Positions 28,351 to 37,806 are shown, counted from the stretch's first letter. The stretch: DNA of 64,000 nucleotides from Lachnospiraceae bacterium (GCA_910575005.1 CAJTCL010000001.1:372001-436000), one strand, 5' to 3'. Numbers and translations: made by a program. Notes: generated by a model not told the origin, from the letters alone.

Positions 28351-28797
28351 CTAGCCCTTTTTGGCATATTCTTTAAAAAACACGCATAAATTACGCAATG
28401 CCTTCACCAATACCTCTGTCTGCTCCTCGTTCATACCATCTAGTGTCGCTTTTATCATCTCCTCATGAAATTTTTCATGATGATCATAGGCACGCTTTCC
28501 CTTTCTTGACAGAGATATTAGCACCACCCTGCGGTCCTCCTCACTGCGCACCCGATTGACATAACCTTTTTTGACCAGATTATTGATTGCAATTGTCAAT
28601 GTTCCTACTGTCACTGATAATGCTTTGGCCACAGTAGACATATTTTTGGAATCCTTCTTGCCGATCGCCTCTATAATATGCATATCATTATTAGAAATAT
28701 CCTTAAACTCCTCGGTAATAATCGCTTTTTCTTCTATTTCCATAATATCATTAAACAGTTTTACTAAAACTTCATTGATGGTATCAAAATTATCCAC
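28351..28797 (-). CDS. MarR family transcriptional regulator
   Basis: A 148-aa winged-helix regulator: dimerisation helices at both ends, recognition region SVTVGTLTIAINNLVKKGYV, and wing RVRSEEDRRVVLISLSRKG. Its sequence recalls the FabT-like fatty acid regulators that begin clostridial fab operons, but no fab gene is near, so the target is open. A miniature inverted-repeat element starts 41 nt upstream and so occupies its promoter region. Confidence 0.88.
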   Translation of the reverse strand: MDNFDTINEVLVKLFNDIMEIEEKAIITEEFKDISNNDMHIIEAIGKKDSKNMSTVAKALSVTVGTLTIAINNLVKKGYVNRVRSEEDRRVVLISLSRKGKRAYDHHEKFHEEMIKATLDGMNEEQTEVLVKALRNLCVFFKEYAKKG

Positions 28798-28837
28798 AAG
28801 AATACCTCCTGACTGAACTTTTTTCCACAGAATTTTT

Positions 28838-29009
28838 GTAACTATTCAGAACCCCTAAAAATAAATATTCAGACCTTTCAACTATATTTAAAAAGGATAG
28901 AACATTTATTTCTATGTGGATGATCATCCCAAAAGCCTCAAACAGAAATCTCGCCAGAGGCGCACAACAGCTTAGCTGACAGATATGTGGGGTAGTTCTG
29001 AATAGCTGC
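28838..29009. mobile_element. miniature inverted-repeat element, copy A (172 bp)
   Basis: The left end is GTAACTATTCAGAAC and the right end, reverse-complemented, is GCAGCTATTCAGAAC (13 of 15 identical). There is no coding capacity. The first 75 nt are clearly related to copy B at 32685: both have AAAAATA(A/G)ATATTC, then ACCTTTCAA, and an inner inverted repeat. It sits between marR and spmA and may supply or disturb their promoters. Confidence 0.65.
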
Positions 29010-29105
29010 CATCTTTTTAAGTATAACACAAAATACAAAAAAATCGTCACACTTTTTTAAAGTTTGCATATGATAGAACAACTGATCTTTTGGAGTAGTG
29101 ATACT

Positions 29106-29723
29106 ATGCTGAATTACTTATGGGGTTTTATGATTGTAATTGGTATCATTTATGCGGCTCTGACTGGAAACCTTCCTGCTGTCACCAATGCAGCCCTGGA
29201 TTCTGCCAAAGAAGCTGTCACCCTATGTATCACCATGCTGGGTGTAATGTCTTTCTGGGTGGGCCTGATGCGTATTGCCGAAAATTGCGGCATTATCTGT
29301 GGCGCAGCACGAAAAATGAATCCTCTGTTGCGCTTTATGTTTCCCAAAATACCCAAAAACCATAAGGCAAATGAATATATTTCTGCAAATATCATTGCCA
29401 ATATGTTCGGGCTGGGCTGGGCGGCCACTCCTGCTGGATTAAAAGCTATGGAAGCTATGGGCGAACTCAACCATAACAGCAAAATTGCCAGCAAGGAGAT
29501 GTGTACCTTTCTGATTCTCAATGTCTCCTCTTTCCAGTTAATTCCGGTTAATATGATTGCCTACCGCAGTCAATATGGTTCCGCAAATCCTACCGCGATT
29601 TTAGGGCCAGCAATGATCGCCACCTTCTGCTCTACGCTGGCCGGCATCATATTTGCCAAAGTTATGGCCTGCCTGCCTGAAACAACAGCTAATACATATA
29701 ATAAAAAAGGAGGGCGCCTATGA
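29106..29723 (+). CDS. spmA: spore maturation protein A
   Basis: A 205-aa membrane protein of the nucleoside-recognition (Gate) domain family: MLNYLWGFMIVIGIIYAALTG at the start, then NAALDSAKEAVTL and GLGWAATPAGLKAMEAM. In Bacillus, SpmA and SpmB are needed for proper spore core dehydration. The ATG at 29106 matches the start of known SpmA proteins and has GGAG upstream; an earlier in-frame ATG at 29070 lacks a site. It overlaps spmB by 4 nt. Confidence 0.93.
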   Translation: MLNYLWGFMIVIGIIYAALTGNLPAVTNAALDSAKEAVTLCITMLGVMSFWVGLMRIAENCGIICGAARKMNPLLRFMFPKIPKNHKANEYISANIIANMFGLGWAATPAGLKAMEAMGELNHNSKIASKEMCTFLILNVSSFQLIPVNMIAYRSQYGSANPTAILGPAMIATFCSTLAGIIFAKVMACLPETTANTYNKKGGRL

Positions 29724-30244
29724 ATCTCCTCCTTTTTTTATCTGACTCTATTATACCTATTTTAATTTTTTCTATTGTTGGCTATGGACTGCTCAATCAT
29801 CATCCCATTTATGATGATTTTATCAAGGGCGCCAAAGATGGTTTTCAAACCGTGATCGGCATCATGCCGACATTGATTGGATTGATGGTCGGTGTTGGCA
29901 TCATGAGGGCTTCTGGTTTCTTGGATCTTCTGTCCTCTGCCCTCGGATTCCTCACCGAGCCGCTGCATTTTCCAGCAGAACTCGTTCCCGTTTCCATTGT
30001 CAAAATGTTCTCCTCCTCTGCCGCTACTGGATTAGTGCTGGACATTTTCAAGGAATTTGGACCGGATTCTCTCTATGGCACGATCACCTCTATCATGATG
30101 AGCTGTACAGAAACCATCTTCTATACCATGAGTATCTACTTTATGACAGCAAAGGTACAAAAGACTCGTTATACCCTCACAGGAGCACTGTTTACCACGC
30201 TAGTTGGCACCATAGCCAGCGTAATCCTGGCACAACTTATGTAA
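29720..30244 (+). CDS. spmB: spore maturation protein B
   Basis: A 174-aa membrane protein with GAKDGFQTVIGIMPTLIGLMVGVGIMRASG and MMSCTETIFYTMSIYF, the second half of the SpmAB pair. Start codon overlaps the spmA stop (ATGA). It is convergent with the symporter gene, whose stop is only 12 nt away. It indicates descent from a spore-forming lineage. Confidence 0.93.
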   Translation: MNLLLFLSDSIIPILIFSIVGYGLLNHHPIYDDFIKGAKDGFQTVIGIMPTLIGLMVGVGIMRASGFLDLLSSALGFLTEPLHFPAELVPVSIVKMFSSSAATGLVLDIFKEFGPDSLYGTITSIMMSCTETIFYTMSIYFMTAKVQKTRYTLTGALFTTLVGTIASVILAQLM

Positions 30245-30255
30245 AACACAAACAA

Positions 30256-31668
30256 CTATTTACCATCTATCTTTTTTAAATACTGTTTTGTCTCAGCCAC
30301 AACCACGCCATTTAAGGCGATAATGGCAATCAGGTTAGGAACTGCCATCAGGCCATTGAAAATATCTGCGATCGTCCATACTGCTGATACGGTCATAAAC
30401 GGACCGATAAACACGCAGAGAATGTACAGCCAACGATAAGCCTTCAAAACTCCCTGATGGCCTCCTACCAGATATTCCAAACATCTTTCACTGTAATAAT
30501 CCCAACCGAGAATGGTAGTAAATGCAAAACAGACCAAACATACCATAAGAATAAAGGAAGACACCGCTGGCTGAAAAGGAAGTCCAATCTGAAACGCCTT
30601 TGTAGTGACATCCACACCATCAAGGCCAATATTCCAGGTTCCGGTAATCACAATAGTAAGTCCTGTCATGGTGCAGATAATTACCGTGTCAATTACTGTT
30701 CCCAGCATAGATACCAGCCCCTGGGCTGCTGGCTCATCGGTCTGCACAGCCGCTGCCGCAATCGGAGCACTTCCCAATCCAGCCTCATTGGAAAAAATAC
30801 CTCTGGCAACCCCCTTTTGCATAGCTACGATCATTGCTCCCATTACACCGCCTGCCGCTGCCTTTAAACCAAAAGCGCTCTGCACAATAGTCACAAATGC
30901 AGCCGGAATTTCTTTGACATGAAACACTAATATCAACAGCGCCGCGGTAATATAAGTAGCTGCCATAAATGGCACCAGCACTTCTGCCACACTTGAGATT
31001 CTCTTTAAGCCGCCAATTAGAACAAGAGCCACACAGACAGTGAGAATCATTCCTGCGATAACCACTGTCCAAGAATAATCTCTATGAAACAATTCTACTG
31101 TCCACTGATTGTCAGGGTCAAAAAAACTATTTACAGCACTGGTAATACCATTGATCTGTGTAAAAGTTCCGATTCCCAAAAGACCGACGCCGACGCCAAA
31201 AAATGCAAAAAGTTTACCCAGCCATTTCCAGCTTCTCCCCATTCCTTTTTCAATATAATAGAACGGTCCGCCAACAATATGTCCATCTTCCGCAACCACT
31301 CGATACTTAATCGCCAAAAGACATTCTGCATATTTCGTCACAGTACCAACAATTGCTGCAACCACCATCCAGAACAAAGCTCCTGGCCCACCTGCCACCA
31401 AAGCTGTGGCTACACCGACAATATTTCCTGTTCCTATTGTCGCTGATAATGCTGTACAAAGCGCCCCAAAACCGGATACCTCTCCATCCCCTCCAGTCTT
31501 TTCATTTGCAAGCAGATTACGCACTGCCAGAAAAAGCCTGCGTACTTGAAGCCCCCTTAGTCGGATTGTCAAGAAGATGCCCACCGCTAAGATAAATATA
31601 ATCAATGGCAGCCCCCATACAAAATCATCCACTGTCTTTAAGATACTATTAATGTCCATCAATATCAT
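30256..31668 (-). CDS. sodium:alanine/glycine symporter (AGCS family)
   Basis: A 470-aa membrane transporter with about 11 helices. Family motifs include GFGALCTALSATIGTGNIVGVATA near residue 65-88, GGPGALFWMVV, and the SNEAGLGSAPIAAAA stretch. It imports alanine or glycine with Na+. GGGAGG lies 8 nt before the ATG. Single gene, followed by convergent spmB. Confidence 0.93.
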   Translation of the reverse strand: MILMDINSILKTVDDFVWGLPLIIFILAVGIFLTIRLRGLQVRRLFLAVRNLLANEKTGGDGEVSGFGALCTALSATIGTGNIVGVATALVAGGPGALFWMVVAAIVGTVTKYAECLLAIKYRVVAEDGHIVGGPFYYIEKGMGRSWKWLGKLFAFFGVGVGLLGIGTFTQINGITSAVNSFFDPDNQWTVELFHRDYSWTVVIAGMILTVCVALVLIGGLKRISSVAEVLVPFMAATYITAALLILVFHVKEIPAAFVTIVQSAFGLKAAAGGVMGAMIVAMQKGVARGIFSNEAGLGSAPIAAAAVQTDEPAAQGLVSMLGTVIDTVIICTMTGLTIVITGTWNIGLDGVDVTTKAFQIGLPFQPAVSSFILMVCLVCFAFTTILGWDYYSERCLEYLVGGHQGVLKAYRWLYILCVFIGPFMTVSAVWTIADIFNGLMAVPNLIAIIALNGVVVAETKQYLKKIDGK

Positions 31669-31685
31669 AATCTTATCCTCCCAAT

Positions 31686-32504
31686 TTAATCCAGATACCT
31701 CTCAAGCTGCGGCATCCAATCTCCCAAAAAAATTTCATCCCTCAATATACTCTCAAAAATTGGCGAAAAAAAAGTGCCCAAAAGTATAATAACCTGTTCC
31801 CACTGAGGATAATACTCTCTCTTACGCCTGCTCTGGCTTTTCCAACGTTTTTTCATATATCCATAATCTTTATAGGCTTTGATAGTATCTAAACGTTTCT
31901 CGAGAGAAGGAATGGGTTGTTCCGAGAGAAGATGCTGAAAACTCTCCCATATTTTTCTTCCCTGTAGTGATTCCTTACTGACAATCTCATAAATTTCTTT
32001 ATACCAGGACAAATCCTTCACAAATTCCAGTCCATTTATGATCTCATAAAAGCCCAGTGCCACATATTCCTCAGACGGAAACTTAAAATAAGTGAAAGGT
32101 TCCTGATCTAATATGCCTGTCCCACTGATCTGACGCGGATAGACCTTATGTCCAGTATATGGAATCAAACAAATTTCCATAGGAATCCGATATGGTTTCT
32201 GTATAATCTCAGTAAAAAACTGTAAAATCCTTCCCTGACCTGCATCTATCCTGCTCCTCGGACGAATCTCAAATAATTCTTCTAATTCTTTGATGGTATC
32301 ATCAATCACATCTTCTGGTACAATAAATTCCATCCGCTCGACCAACAGGTTATGATATTTCTCTTCTATCAGAAAATCATCATTCTTCAACAATAATTTT
32401 TCTCTCAGTGTGGAGTGTTGTATTTTTTTGAGAATGTCTTCTACACCCAAAATCGCTGCAATATAAATGGATGGCAATTCATCTGAATTTTTGTTACTAT
32501 TCAC
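31686..32504 (-). CDS. AbiEii-like protein, tentative; partner of the AbiEi-like gene
   Basis: A 272-aa soluble protein, starting at a GTG with GAGGTG 8 nt upstream. No clear enzyme motif can be pointed to, and the Gly-Gly-Ser nucleotidyltransferase loop of classical AbiEii is not visible. The middle part, FPSEEYVALGFYEIINGLEF, and the C-terminus, DEIFLGDWMPQLERYLD, recall a group of clostridial proteins annotated as AbiEii/AbiGii toxins, and an AbiEi-like antitoxin gene lies upstream on the same strand, the order of AbiE systems. The two are separated by a miniature element. I regard the function as unproven. Confidence 0.4.
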   Translation of the reverse strand: MNSNKNSDELPSIYIAAILGVEDILKKIQHSTLREKLLLKNDDFLIEEKYHNLLVERMEFIVPEDVIDDTIKELEELFEIRPRSRIDAGQGRILQFFTEIIQKPYRIPMEICLIPYTGHKVYPRQISGTGILDQEPFTYFKFPSEEYVALGFYEIINGLEFVKDLSWYKEIYEIVSKESLQGRKIWESFQHLLSEQPIPSLEKRLDTIKAYKDYGYMKKRWKSQSRRKREYYPQWEQVIILLGTFFSPIFESILRDEIFLGDWMPQLERYLD

Positions 32505-32684
32505 CAATCTGCACCTCAATCCAATCCTATATTTTTAAATATCAAAGCCTAAGTCCAAAAATGCCATTGCATTCTTGCTGCCAGGAACGGTTCTGCAATG
32601 CTAACAAAAACAAATCCGCACCCCGATGAGATAAAAAACATGCTTTTATCAAATTTTATGCATTTTACTAAAATATCATTACAT

Positions 32685-32851
32685 GTAACTATTGAGAACC
32701 TCATAAAAATAGATATTCTAACCTTTCAATTTTATTTCAAAAGGGCGCAATTTTTATGAGAGTGACAATTACCAAGCCACCGACAATAACCTCAGCAGAA
32801 GCGTTTGACTGTTTTACTGGCTTGTCTGTGCCATAGTTGTCCAATAGTTAC
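32685..32851. mobile_element. miniature inverted-repeat element, copy B (167 bp)
   Basis: Ends are GTAACTATTG (32685-32694) and CAATAGTTAC (32842-32851), a perfect 10-bp inverted repeat. An inner pair CTCATAAAAAT / ATTTTTATGAG makes a long hairpin in the left half. Related to copies at 28838 and 58499. It fills the gap between the AbiEi-like stop (32879) and the AbiEii-like start (32504). The remaining bases of this gap hold nothing I can identify. Confidence 0.7.
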
Positions 32852-32878
32852 TTATAGTTTAATTATAATCTTTTACTT

Positions 32879-33499
32879 TTAGAGCCACACTCCAATACGA
32901 TTTTGTACTTTTTGGGTTACTCTGCGAATCTTAGCATATTCCGTCAACTTCTGTATATCTTTTTGAGACTCCCGAATATAATGATAGAGCATCTTCTGCA
33001 AAATCTCACGATCTAATTTTTCTTCAAATTTAAGACAATCACAGACCAGCCGTTCCTTTCCATAGACAAACATCTTTCCCTCTCCCAGTATAAGTTCCTC
33101 CGCCCCCAACATCAAAATTTCTGGTTCTGCATAATAAGGCTGTATGGGCGGATAATTAATCTTAAATCTGGATTTAGATGTATTTTTATCTACTGCAATC
33201 TGCCAACAGGCAGGTCTTGTGTCCAGATAACCCTGATAAAACAAAGCTGATTCCAAGCACAGCACTCCATCTGGAAAAAGTTCACTGACCATAGTTTCTT
33301 CAGATTTTATAGAAAAACCCATTCCATAATAACCACTCTTTACCCTCTCTAAAATCCCCTCTGAGACAAATTGGCGAATTTTGCGATAATCCATAGATAA
33401 TTCATAGAGTTGAGAAGTCTTCATCAATCCGCCGTGAATTTCCATCTCTTGTTGAAGTTTTTTTACCAAAGCTTCCTTCTTTTCCTGGACTTTGCTCAT
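32879..33499 (-). CDS. AbiEi-like antitoxin/transcriptional regulator
   Basis: A 206-aa protein. The N-terminal winged helix reads HGGLMKTSQLYELSMDYRKIRQFVSEGILERVKSGYYGM, the typical AbiEi antitoxin head. The rest follows the AbiEi C-terminal pattern (LFPDGVLCLESALFYQGYLD; YGKERLVCDCLKFEEKLDREILQKMLYHY). Type IV antitoxins repress their own operon and counter a nucleotidyltransferase toxin. The start at 33499 is chosen because GAGGAG lies 9 nt upstream. The candidate toxin gene lies downstream beyond a 167-bp mobile element. Confidence 0.75.
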   Translation of the reverse strand: MSKVQEKKEALVKKLQQEMEIHGGLMKTSQLYELSMDYRKIRQFVSEGILERVKSGYYGMGFSIKSEETMVSELFPDGVLCLESALFYQGYLDTRPACWQIAVDKNTSKSRFKINYPPIQPYYAEPEILMLGAEELILGEGKMFVYGKERLVCDCLKFEEKLDREILQKMLYHYIRESQKDIQKLTEYAKIRRVTQKVQNRIGVWL

Positions 33500-33674
33500 A
33501 TTTTTCCGCTCCTCATTCATTCAGGTGGTTCTTCTATTATATTCTTTTTGTATTTTTATGTCAAATCAAGTAACTTTATTAGAGAAAAATAAGTATTCTT
33601 TACAAAAAATTTATTTTGATGTAAACTTTAATCTACAGAAAATTTACCAGACCTATTCAAAAAGGAGAATAAAA

Positions 33675-35036
33675 ATGGAAACACAAGAAAATAAAATGGG
33701 GGTAATGCCTGTTGGAAAATTACTGATCACCATGTCTCTGCCAATGATGATTTCCATGCTGGTACAAGCATTATATAATATCGTTGACAGTATTTTTGTG
33801 GCGCGTGTGGGAGAATATGCTGTCCGAGCTGTGTCACTGGCATTTCCGGCACAAACTTTGATGATCGCTGTTGCTGTAGGCACGGCAGTGGGAATCAATG
33901 CCCTGCTTTCCCGAACACTTGGACAGCAAGATTTTGAGAAAGCAAACGAAGTGGCTGCAAACGGTGTGTTTATATCCGCCGTCTGTTGTCTGCTTACTGC
34001 CCTGGCAGGCGCACTTGCAGCCAAGGCCTTTATCTACAGCCAGACAGATGTGGCACAGGTACGAAATTATGGAGTATCTTATCTGACAATTTGTACCGTT
34101 TTTTCTGTGGGCATTTTTATGCAGACTTGCTTTGAACGTCTGTTACAGTCCACTGGAAAGACATTCTACACCATGATCACTCAGGGCACAGGCGCGCTGG
34201 TCAATATTATTCTTGATCCTATCCTGATTTTCGGTCTTTTTGGCGCCCCAAGGCTGGAAGCTGCCGGAGCCGCCATTGCCACTGTCACCGGACAGATTAT
34301 CGCTGCACTGCTGGCAATTTTATTTAATTTAAAATATAACGATGATGTCAGGCTGAAATTGCACGGATTTCGCCCTAATCTCCGGCTAATTGGACAAATC
34401 TATGCGGTTGGCGCGCCCTCGATTGTGGTACAGGCAATCGGTTCTGTTATGACCTATGGAATGAATTTGATTCTTTCTGCCTTTGGCATTGCCCAAACTG
34501 TATTTGGACTTTATTTTAAATTACAAAGTTTTATTTTTATGCCAATTTTCGGCCTTAACAACGGAATGGTTCCCATTATCGCCTACAATTACGGAGCTGG
34601 AAAACGGGAACGAGTGATTCAGACTACCAAGACCAGTATCTACTATGCTGTTGGAATTATGTTGGTTGGCCTGATTATTATGGAAACAATCCCAGCACAA
34701 CTCTTAAGTATGTTTAACGCCACACCAGAACTGCTTTCAGTGGGTGTGCCAGCACTGCGCACTATCTGTCTAAGTTTCTTGTTTGCAGGCTACTGTATCG
34801 TAGTCGGCAGTGTATTTCAAGCGCTTGGAAATGGCGTCTACAGTATGATTGTCTCCATCGCCCGACAATTGATTGTCCTGCTGCCAGTGGCTTATCTTCT
34901 CTCACTAACAGGAAATGTCTCCAATATCTGGTGGGCGTTTCCCATCGCCGAGCTTATGTCAGTGGCAATGAGCAGTTACTTTTTGTGGCGCATTAACAGA
35001 AAAGTAATCAGCCATATTGGTAGACAATCCTCATAG
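33675..35036 (+). CDS. MATE family multidrug/cation antiporter
   Basis: A 453-aa efflux protein with twelve predicted helices. The N-terminal MGVMPVGKLLITMSLPMMISMLVQALYNIVDSIFVAR and the second-half FGLNNGMVPIIAYNYGAG match MATE transporters. The ATG at 33675 has AAGGAG 7 nt upstream; the longer upstream frame has no site. It exports organic cations or drugs in exchange for Na+ or H+. Divergent from the AbiEi-like gene. Confidence 0.92.
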   Translation: METQENKMGVMPVGKLLITMSLPMMISMLVQALYNIVDSIFVARVGEYAVRAVSLAFPAQTLMIAVAVGTAVGINALLSRTLGQQDFEKANEVAANGVFISAVCCLLTALAGALAAKAFIYSQTDVAQVRNYGVSYLTICTVFSVGIFMQTCFERLLQSTGKTFYTMITQGTGALVNIILDPILIFGLFGAPRLEAAGAAIATVTGQIIAALLAILFNLKYNDDVRLKLHGFRPNLRLIGQIYAVGAPSIVVQAIGSVMTYGMNLILSAFGIAQTVFGLYFKLQSFIFMPIFGLNNGMVPIIAYNYGAGKRERVIQTTKTSIYYAVGIMLVGLIIMETIPAQLLSMFNATPELLSVGVPALRTICLSFLFAGYCIVVGSVFQALGNGVYSMIVSIARQLIVLLPVAYLLSLTGNVSNIWWAFPIAELMSVAMSSYFLWRINRKVISHIGRQSS

Positions 35037-35118
35037 CTAACGCAAGTGGATTTTACTACAAAGTTAGATAAAACTGGTAAATATTTTTTACAATTTTATC
35101 TCTTTAAATATAGAAAAG

Positions 35119-35199
35119 GACTGCCGCAATATTCAAGAAACAACATACCATAATTTCTTAACATTAAACCTGTATGTGTTTCCTTCTACTGCGACAGTC
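35119..35199. terminator. imperfect inverted repeat between MATE and dac genes
   Basis: GACTGCCGCA (35119-35128) and TGCGACAGTC (35190-35199) pair at 9 of 10 positions with a 61-nt loop. In the minus direction the stem is followed by CTTTTCT. It may end transcription of either convergent gene. Confidence 0.3.
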
Positions 35200-35208
35200 T
35201 CTTATTCT

Positions 35209-36570
35209 TTATCTTCTATGGCGTCTCCTCTTTACCTTAATCTCCTTAAAGCTTCGTTTCCGCTGTCTCCTGCTCTCAATCTTATAGCGAATCAGATAAA
35301 AATTATCTGCCAAATGATAAATCCCAAAACCAAGCCCCACAAGCAAGATCACTCCTAAGATAACAAGGACAATATATTTTACATCAATCCGAAATACTTT
35401 TTCCTCAGGGACTTCAGGCTCCTCCATTAATTTCTGGAATTTAAATTCAGATACCTTAGAGCCGGTGATCTCTATATTAGTGCCTCCTACTTTGCGGTCC
35501 GCATAGGTATATACAATCTTTCCAATAATATCATTCTTTTTTTTCGATTCTTTTATTTTTGGCACCGCATCCTCAAAGGCAGCGGCCATAGGAAGAACCA
35601 CATAGCCCTCCTGATTCAATCCCACAAAAGACTCTTCGTTTTCAAAAATTTTACTCTCCGCTGTATCTCGTCCATAATTTTTCTCATTCTCTGCCACATT
35701 CCACAACCGGAAATTTTCAAAACAATAATCAAATAAAGTTCTTGTATCTACATAATGGTTCGGGCTGTCCTCACGCATCACAACACAGATCAAGGTCATA
35801 CCATCCTTCTCCGCAAATGTTGCCAACGTACTTCCTGCCACACTGGTATAACCTGTCTTGCCGCCAATGCAGTAATCATACAAATACTGCTCATCTCCCT
35901 TATAATTATTGCGCATTTTGTGATGATTGGAAAGATAAGTCTCTTCCTGATGTTTATTGGTAGGAGGAATCGTATAACGTCTGGTATTGACGATCATCCG
36001 AAAAACGTCATTTTTTAAGGCTTCTCTGGAAATCAATGCAATATCATAAGCGCATGTCCAATGATTTTCATCTGGCAGTCCATGTGGATTATTAAAATTA
36101 GTATCTTTACAGCCCAATTCTTTTGCCTTATCATTCATCATTTTGATAAAGTTGTCATAATTGCCCCCTGTATGTTCGGCAATGGCATATGCACACTCAT
36201 TTGCAGACTCTAACATCAATCCATAGAGACATTCCCTCATTGTCATAACTTCACCTACATCACGGGAAATACCAGAACCTTCTGTCTTAAATACCGCATC
36301 CTTGGAAAATGTTACATCTTCCTCAAGATCGGAATTTTCCACGGCAAGCATACTTGTCATAATCTTTGTAATACTTGCTGGATAGTAATGTTCATGAGAA
36401 TTTTTCTCATATAACACTGTACCAGTTGATGCTTCCATAACCACTGCTGATTCCCCTGCAATTTCAGGTCCCTCGGGCCAATACTCTTTCGCCTGAACCG
36501 GAAGGGTATACATTTGAAACAGACATATCATCCCCATCAGCAGACTGGCCAATCTTCTTCTCTTTTTCAT
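35209..36570 (-). CDS. D-alanyl-D-alanine carboxypeptidase (DacF/PBP5 type)
   Basis: A 453-aa exported S11 peptidase that trims pentapeptide stems of peptidoglycan. It has a signal peptide ending at about VQA-K, SxxK as S66-I-T-K69, SxN as S122-A-N124, and K238-T-G240 in GGKTGYT. A C-terminal helix (about 400-425) followed by a very basic tail anchors it in the membrane. ACAAGGAG precedes the ATG. The family includes the sporulation enzyme DacF; which role it has here cannot be told. Confidence 0.93.
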   Translation of the reverse strand: MKKRRRLASLLMGMICLFQMYTLPVQAKEYWPEGPEIAGESAVVMEASTGTVLYEKNSHEHYYPASITKIMTSMLAVENSDLEEDVTFSKDAVFKTEGSGISRDVGEVMTMRECLYGLMLESANECAYAIAEHTGGNYDNFIKMMNDKAKELGCKDTNFNNPHGLPDENHWTCAYDIALISREALKNDVFRMIVNTRRYTIPPTNKHQEETYLSNHHKMRNNYKGDEQYLYDYCIGGKTGYTSVAGSTLATFAEKDGMTLICVVMREDSPNHYVDTRTLFDYCFENFRLWNVAENEKNYGRDTAESKIFENEESFVGLNQEGYVVLPMAAAFEDAVPKIKESKKKNDIIGKIVYTYADRKVGGTNIEITGSKVSEFKFQKLMEEPEVPEEKVFRIDVKYIVLVILGVILLVGLGFGIYHLADNFYLIRYKIESRRQRKRSFKEIKVKRRRHRR

Positions 36571-36877
36571 GAAAATTTCTCCTTGTACCTTAATAATTTT
36601 ATCGGGAGCTGTAAACGCTAAAATAATAACAATCTTTGTAACAAACTGTTATCCAAATTTTTACAAAAATATTACATTTTTCTATAGTATATCATATCCA
36701 AGTCTGCAAAGCAACTTTCCAGATATTCTTCTTTTGGTTATTATTTCCATTCGCATATTTATAAATATAGATAACAATACCTCTAGATCTTAGTGGTGGA
36801 ATGTATTGCTGACATATGTTACTTATTTTTCAGTGGAAAACATGCAAAATACTATACATATTAAAATACATATGTTA

Positions 36878-36998
36878 TTATCACCATATTGAGGTGATAA
36901 CCTATGGAATTAATTCATGAAAGTGGATCAGTATATTCCATTCAATAGATGGATATTGTGAAGTCTTTGAAGCAGGAATGTCACGGCTTTAACCGTGA
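36878..36998 (+). mobile_element. remnant of an IS200/IS605-like element
   Basis: A hairpin TTATCACC-atattga-GGTGATAA (36878-36900) is followed directly by a 14-codon frame, MELIHESGSVYSIQ-stop (36904-36948), resembling the beginning of Y1 transposase TnpA. A different frame reads CEVFEAGMSRL-stop (36957-36992), like the end of TnpB, and its stop lies in a second hairpin TCACGG-ctttaa-CCGTGA. The layout (left hairpin, start of tnpA, end of tnpB, right hairpin) fits an internally deleted element. The rest of the gap 36571-37055 holds only AT-rich sequence with no gene. Confidence 0.45.
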
Positions 36999-37055
36999 GC
37001 AACTCAAAAGATAGAATTAGTAGATTGATACTGACAACAAACTTCGGAGGTAGTT

Positions 37056-37703
37056 ATGAGATTAAGAAATATTCCTGGTTCCCGTGAAGCCATCGCCCAA
37101 AATCGCTGGTGTATTCAGGAAACAGAACACATAAAAGGTCAATGGCACACCATTTTTGGCAATCAAAATCCAATTCATATTGAAATTGGTATGGGCAAAG
37201 GCAAATTTATAATGGCTCTTGCCAGACAAAATCCCCATATTAACTATATAGGTATTGAAAAATATTCTAGTGTATTGCTGCGGGCACTTCAGAAAATGGA
37301 TGCAGAGCCCTTAGAAAATATTCGTTTTATTCGCATGGATGCTGAGAACATCTGTGAAATGTTTGACCATGAAGAGGTCGCTCAAATCTATCTGAATTTT
37401 TCAGATCCCTGGCCCAAGGACCGCCATGCTAAACGCAGACTTACCTCCCATCAGTTTTTTGAGCGATATCAGCAAATTTTGGCATCGAATGGTACTGTTG
37501 AATTTAAAACAGACAACACCGCCCTCTTTGATTTTTCTTTAGAGGAAGTGAAGGAAGCCGGCTGGAAATTAGACGCATTTACGCGCAATCTTCATCAAGA
37601 TAACACCATGATGGAAGGAAATGTAATGACAGAGTATGAGGAAAGATTTTCAAAAATGGGAAATCCTATCTACAAGCTGATTGCATCTTTGCCCCAAAAA
37701 TAG
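37056..37703 (+). CDS. trmB: tRNA (guanine-N7-)-methyltransferase
   Basis: A 215-aa SAM-dependent enzyme that makes m7G46 in tRNA. Visible motifs are IEIGMGKGKFIMALA (SAM site), the NFSDPWPKDRHAKRRL catalytic stretch, and the C-terminal TEYEERFSKMGNPIYKL. CGGAGGT lies 5 nt before the ATG. Transcribed alone. Confidence 0.95.
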   Translation: MRLRNIPGSREAIAQNRWCIQETEHIKGQWHTIFGNQNPIHIEIGMGKGKFIMALARQNPHINYIGIEKYSSVLLRALQKMDAEPLENIRFIRMDAENICEMFDHEEVAQIYLNFSDPWPKDRHAKRRLTSHQFFERYQQILASNGTVEFKTDNTALFDFSLEEVKEAGWKLDAFTRNLHQDNTMMEGNVMTEYEERFSKMGNPIYKLIASLPQK

Positions 37704-37806
37704 TACACTGATTCAAAAGAGGGTATACTGACAATACTACACAAATAGAAGAAATGAAACTATGTGACCACAGCAATAATTTTCTCAGACAAAAAGGAGT
37801 GATACT

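Noticed and set aside
28790-29050. 86-codon minus-strand frame before marR
   Set aside because: It consists largely of the inverted-repeat element; no ribosome site and unlike any protein.
33492-33674. N-terminal extension of the MATE protein
   Set aside because: The extension is not membrane-transporter-like and the ATG at 33675 has an ideal ribosome site.
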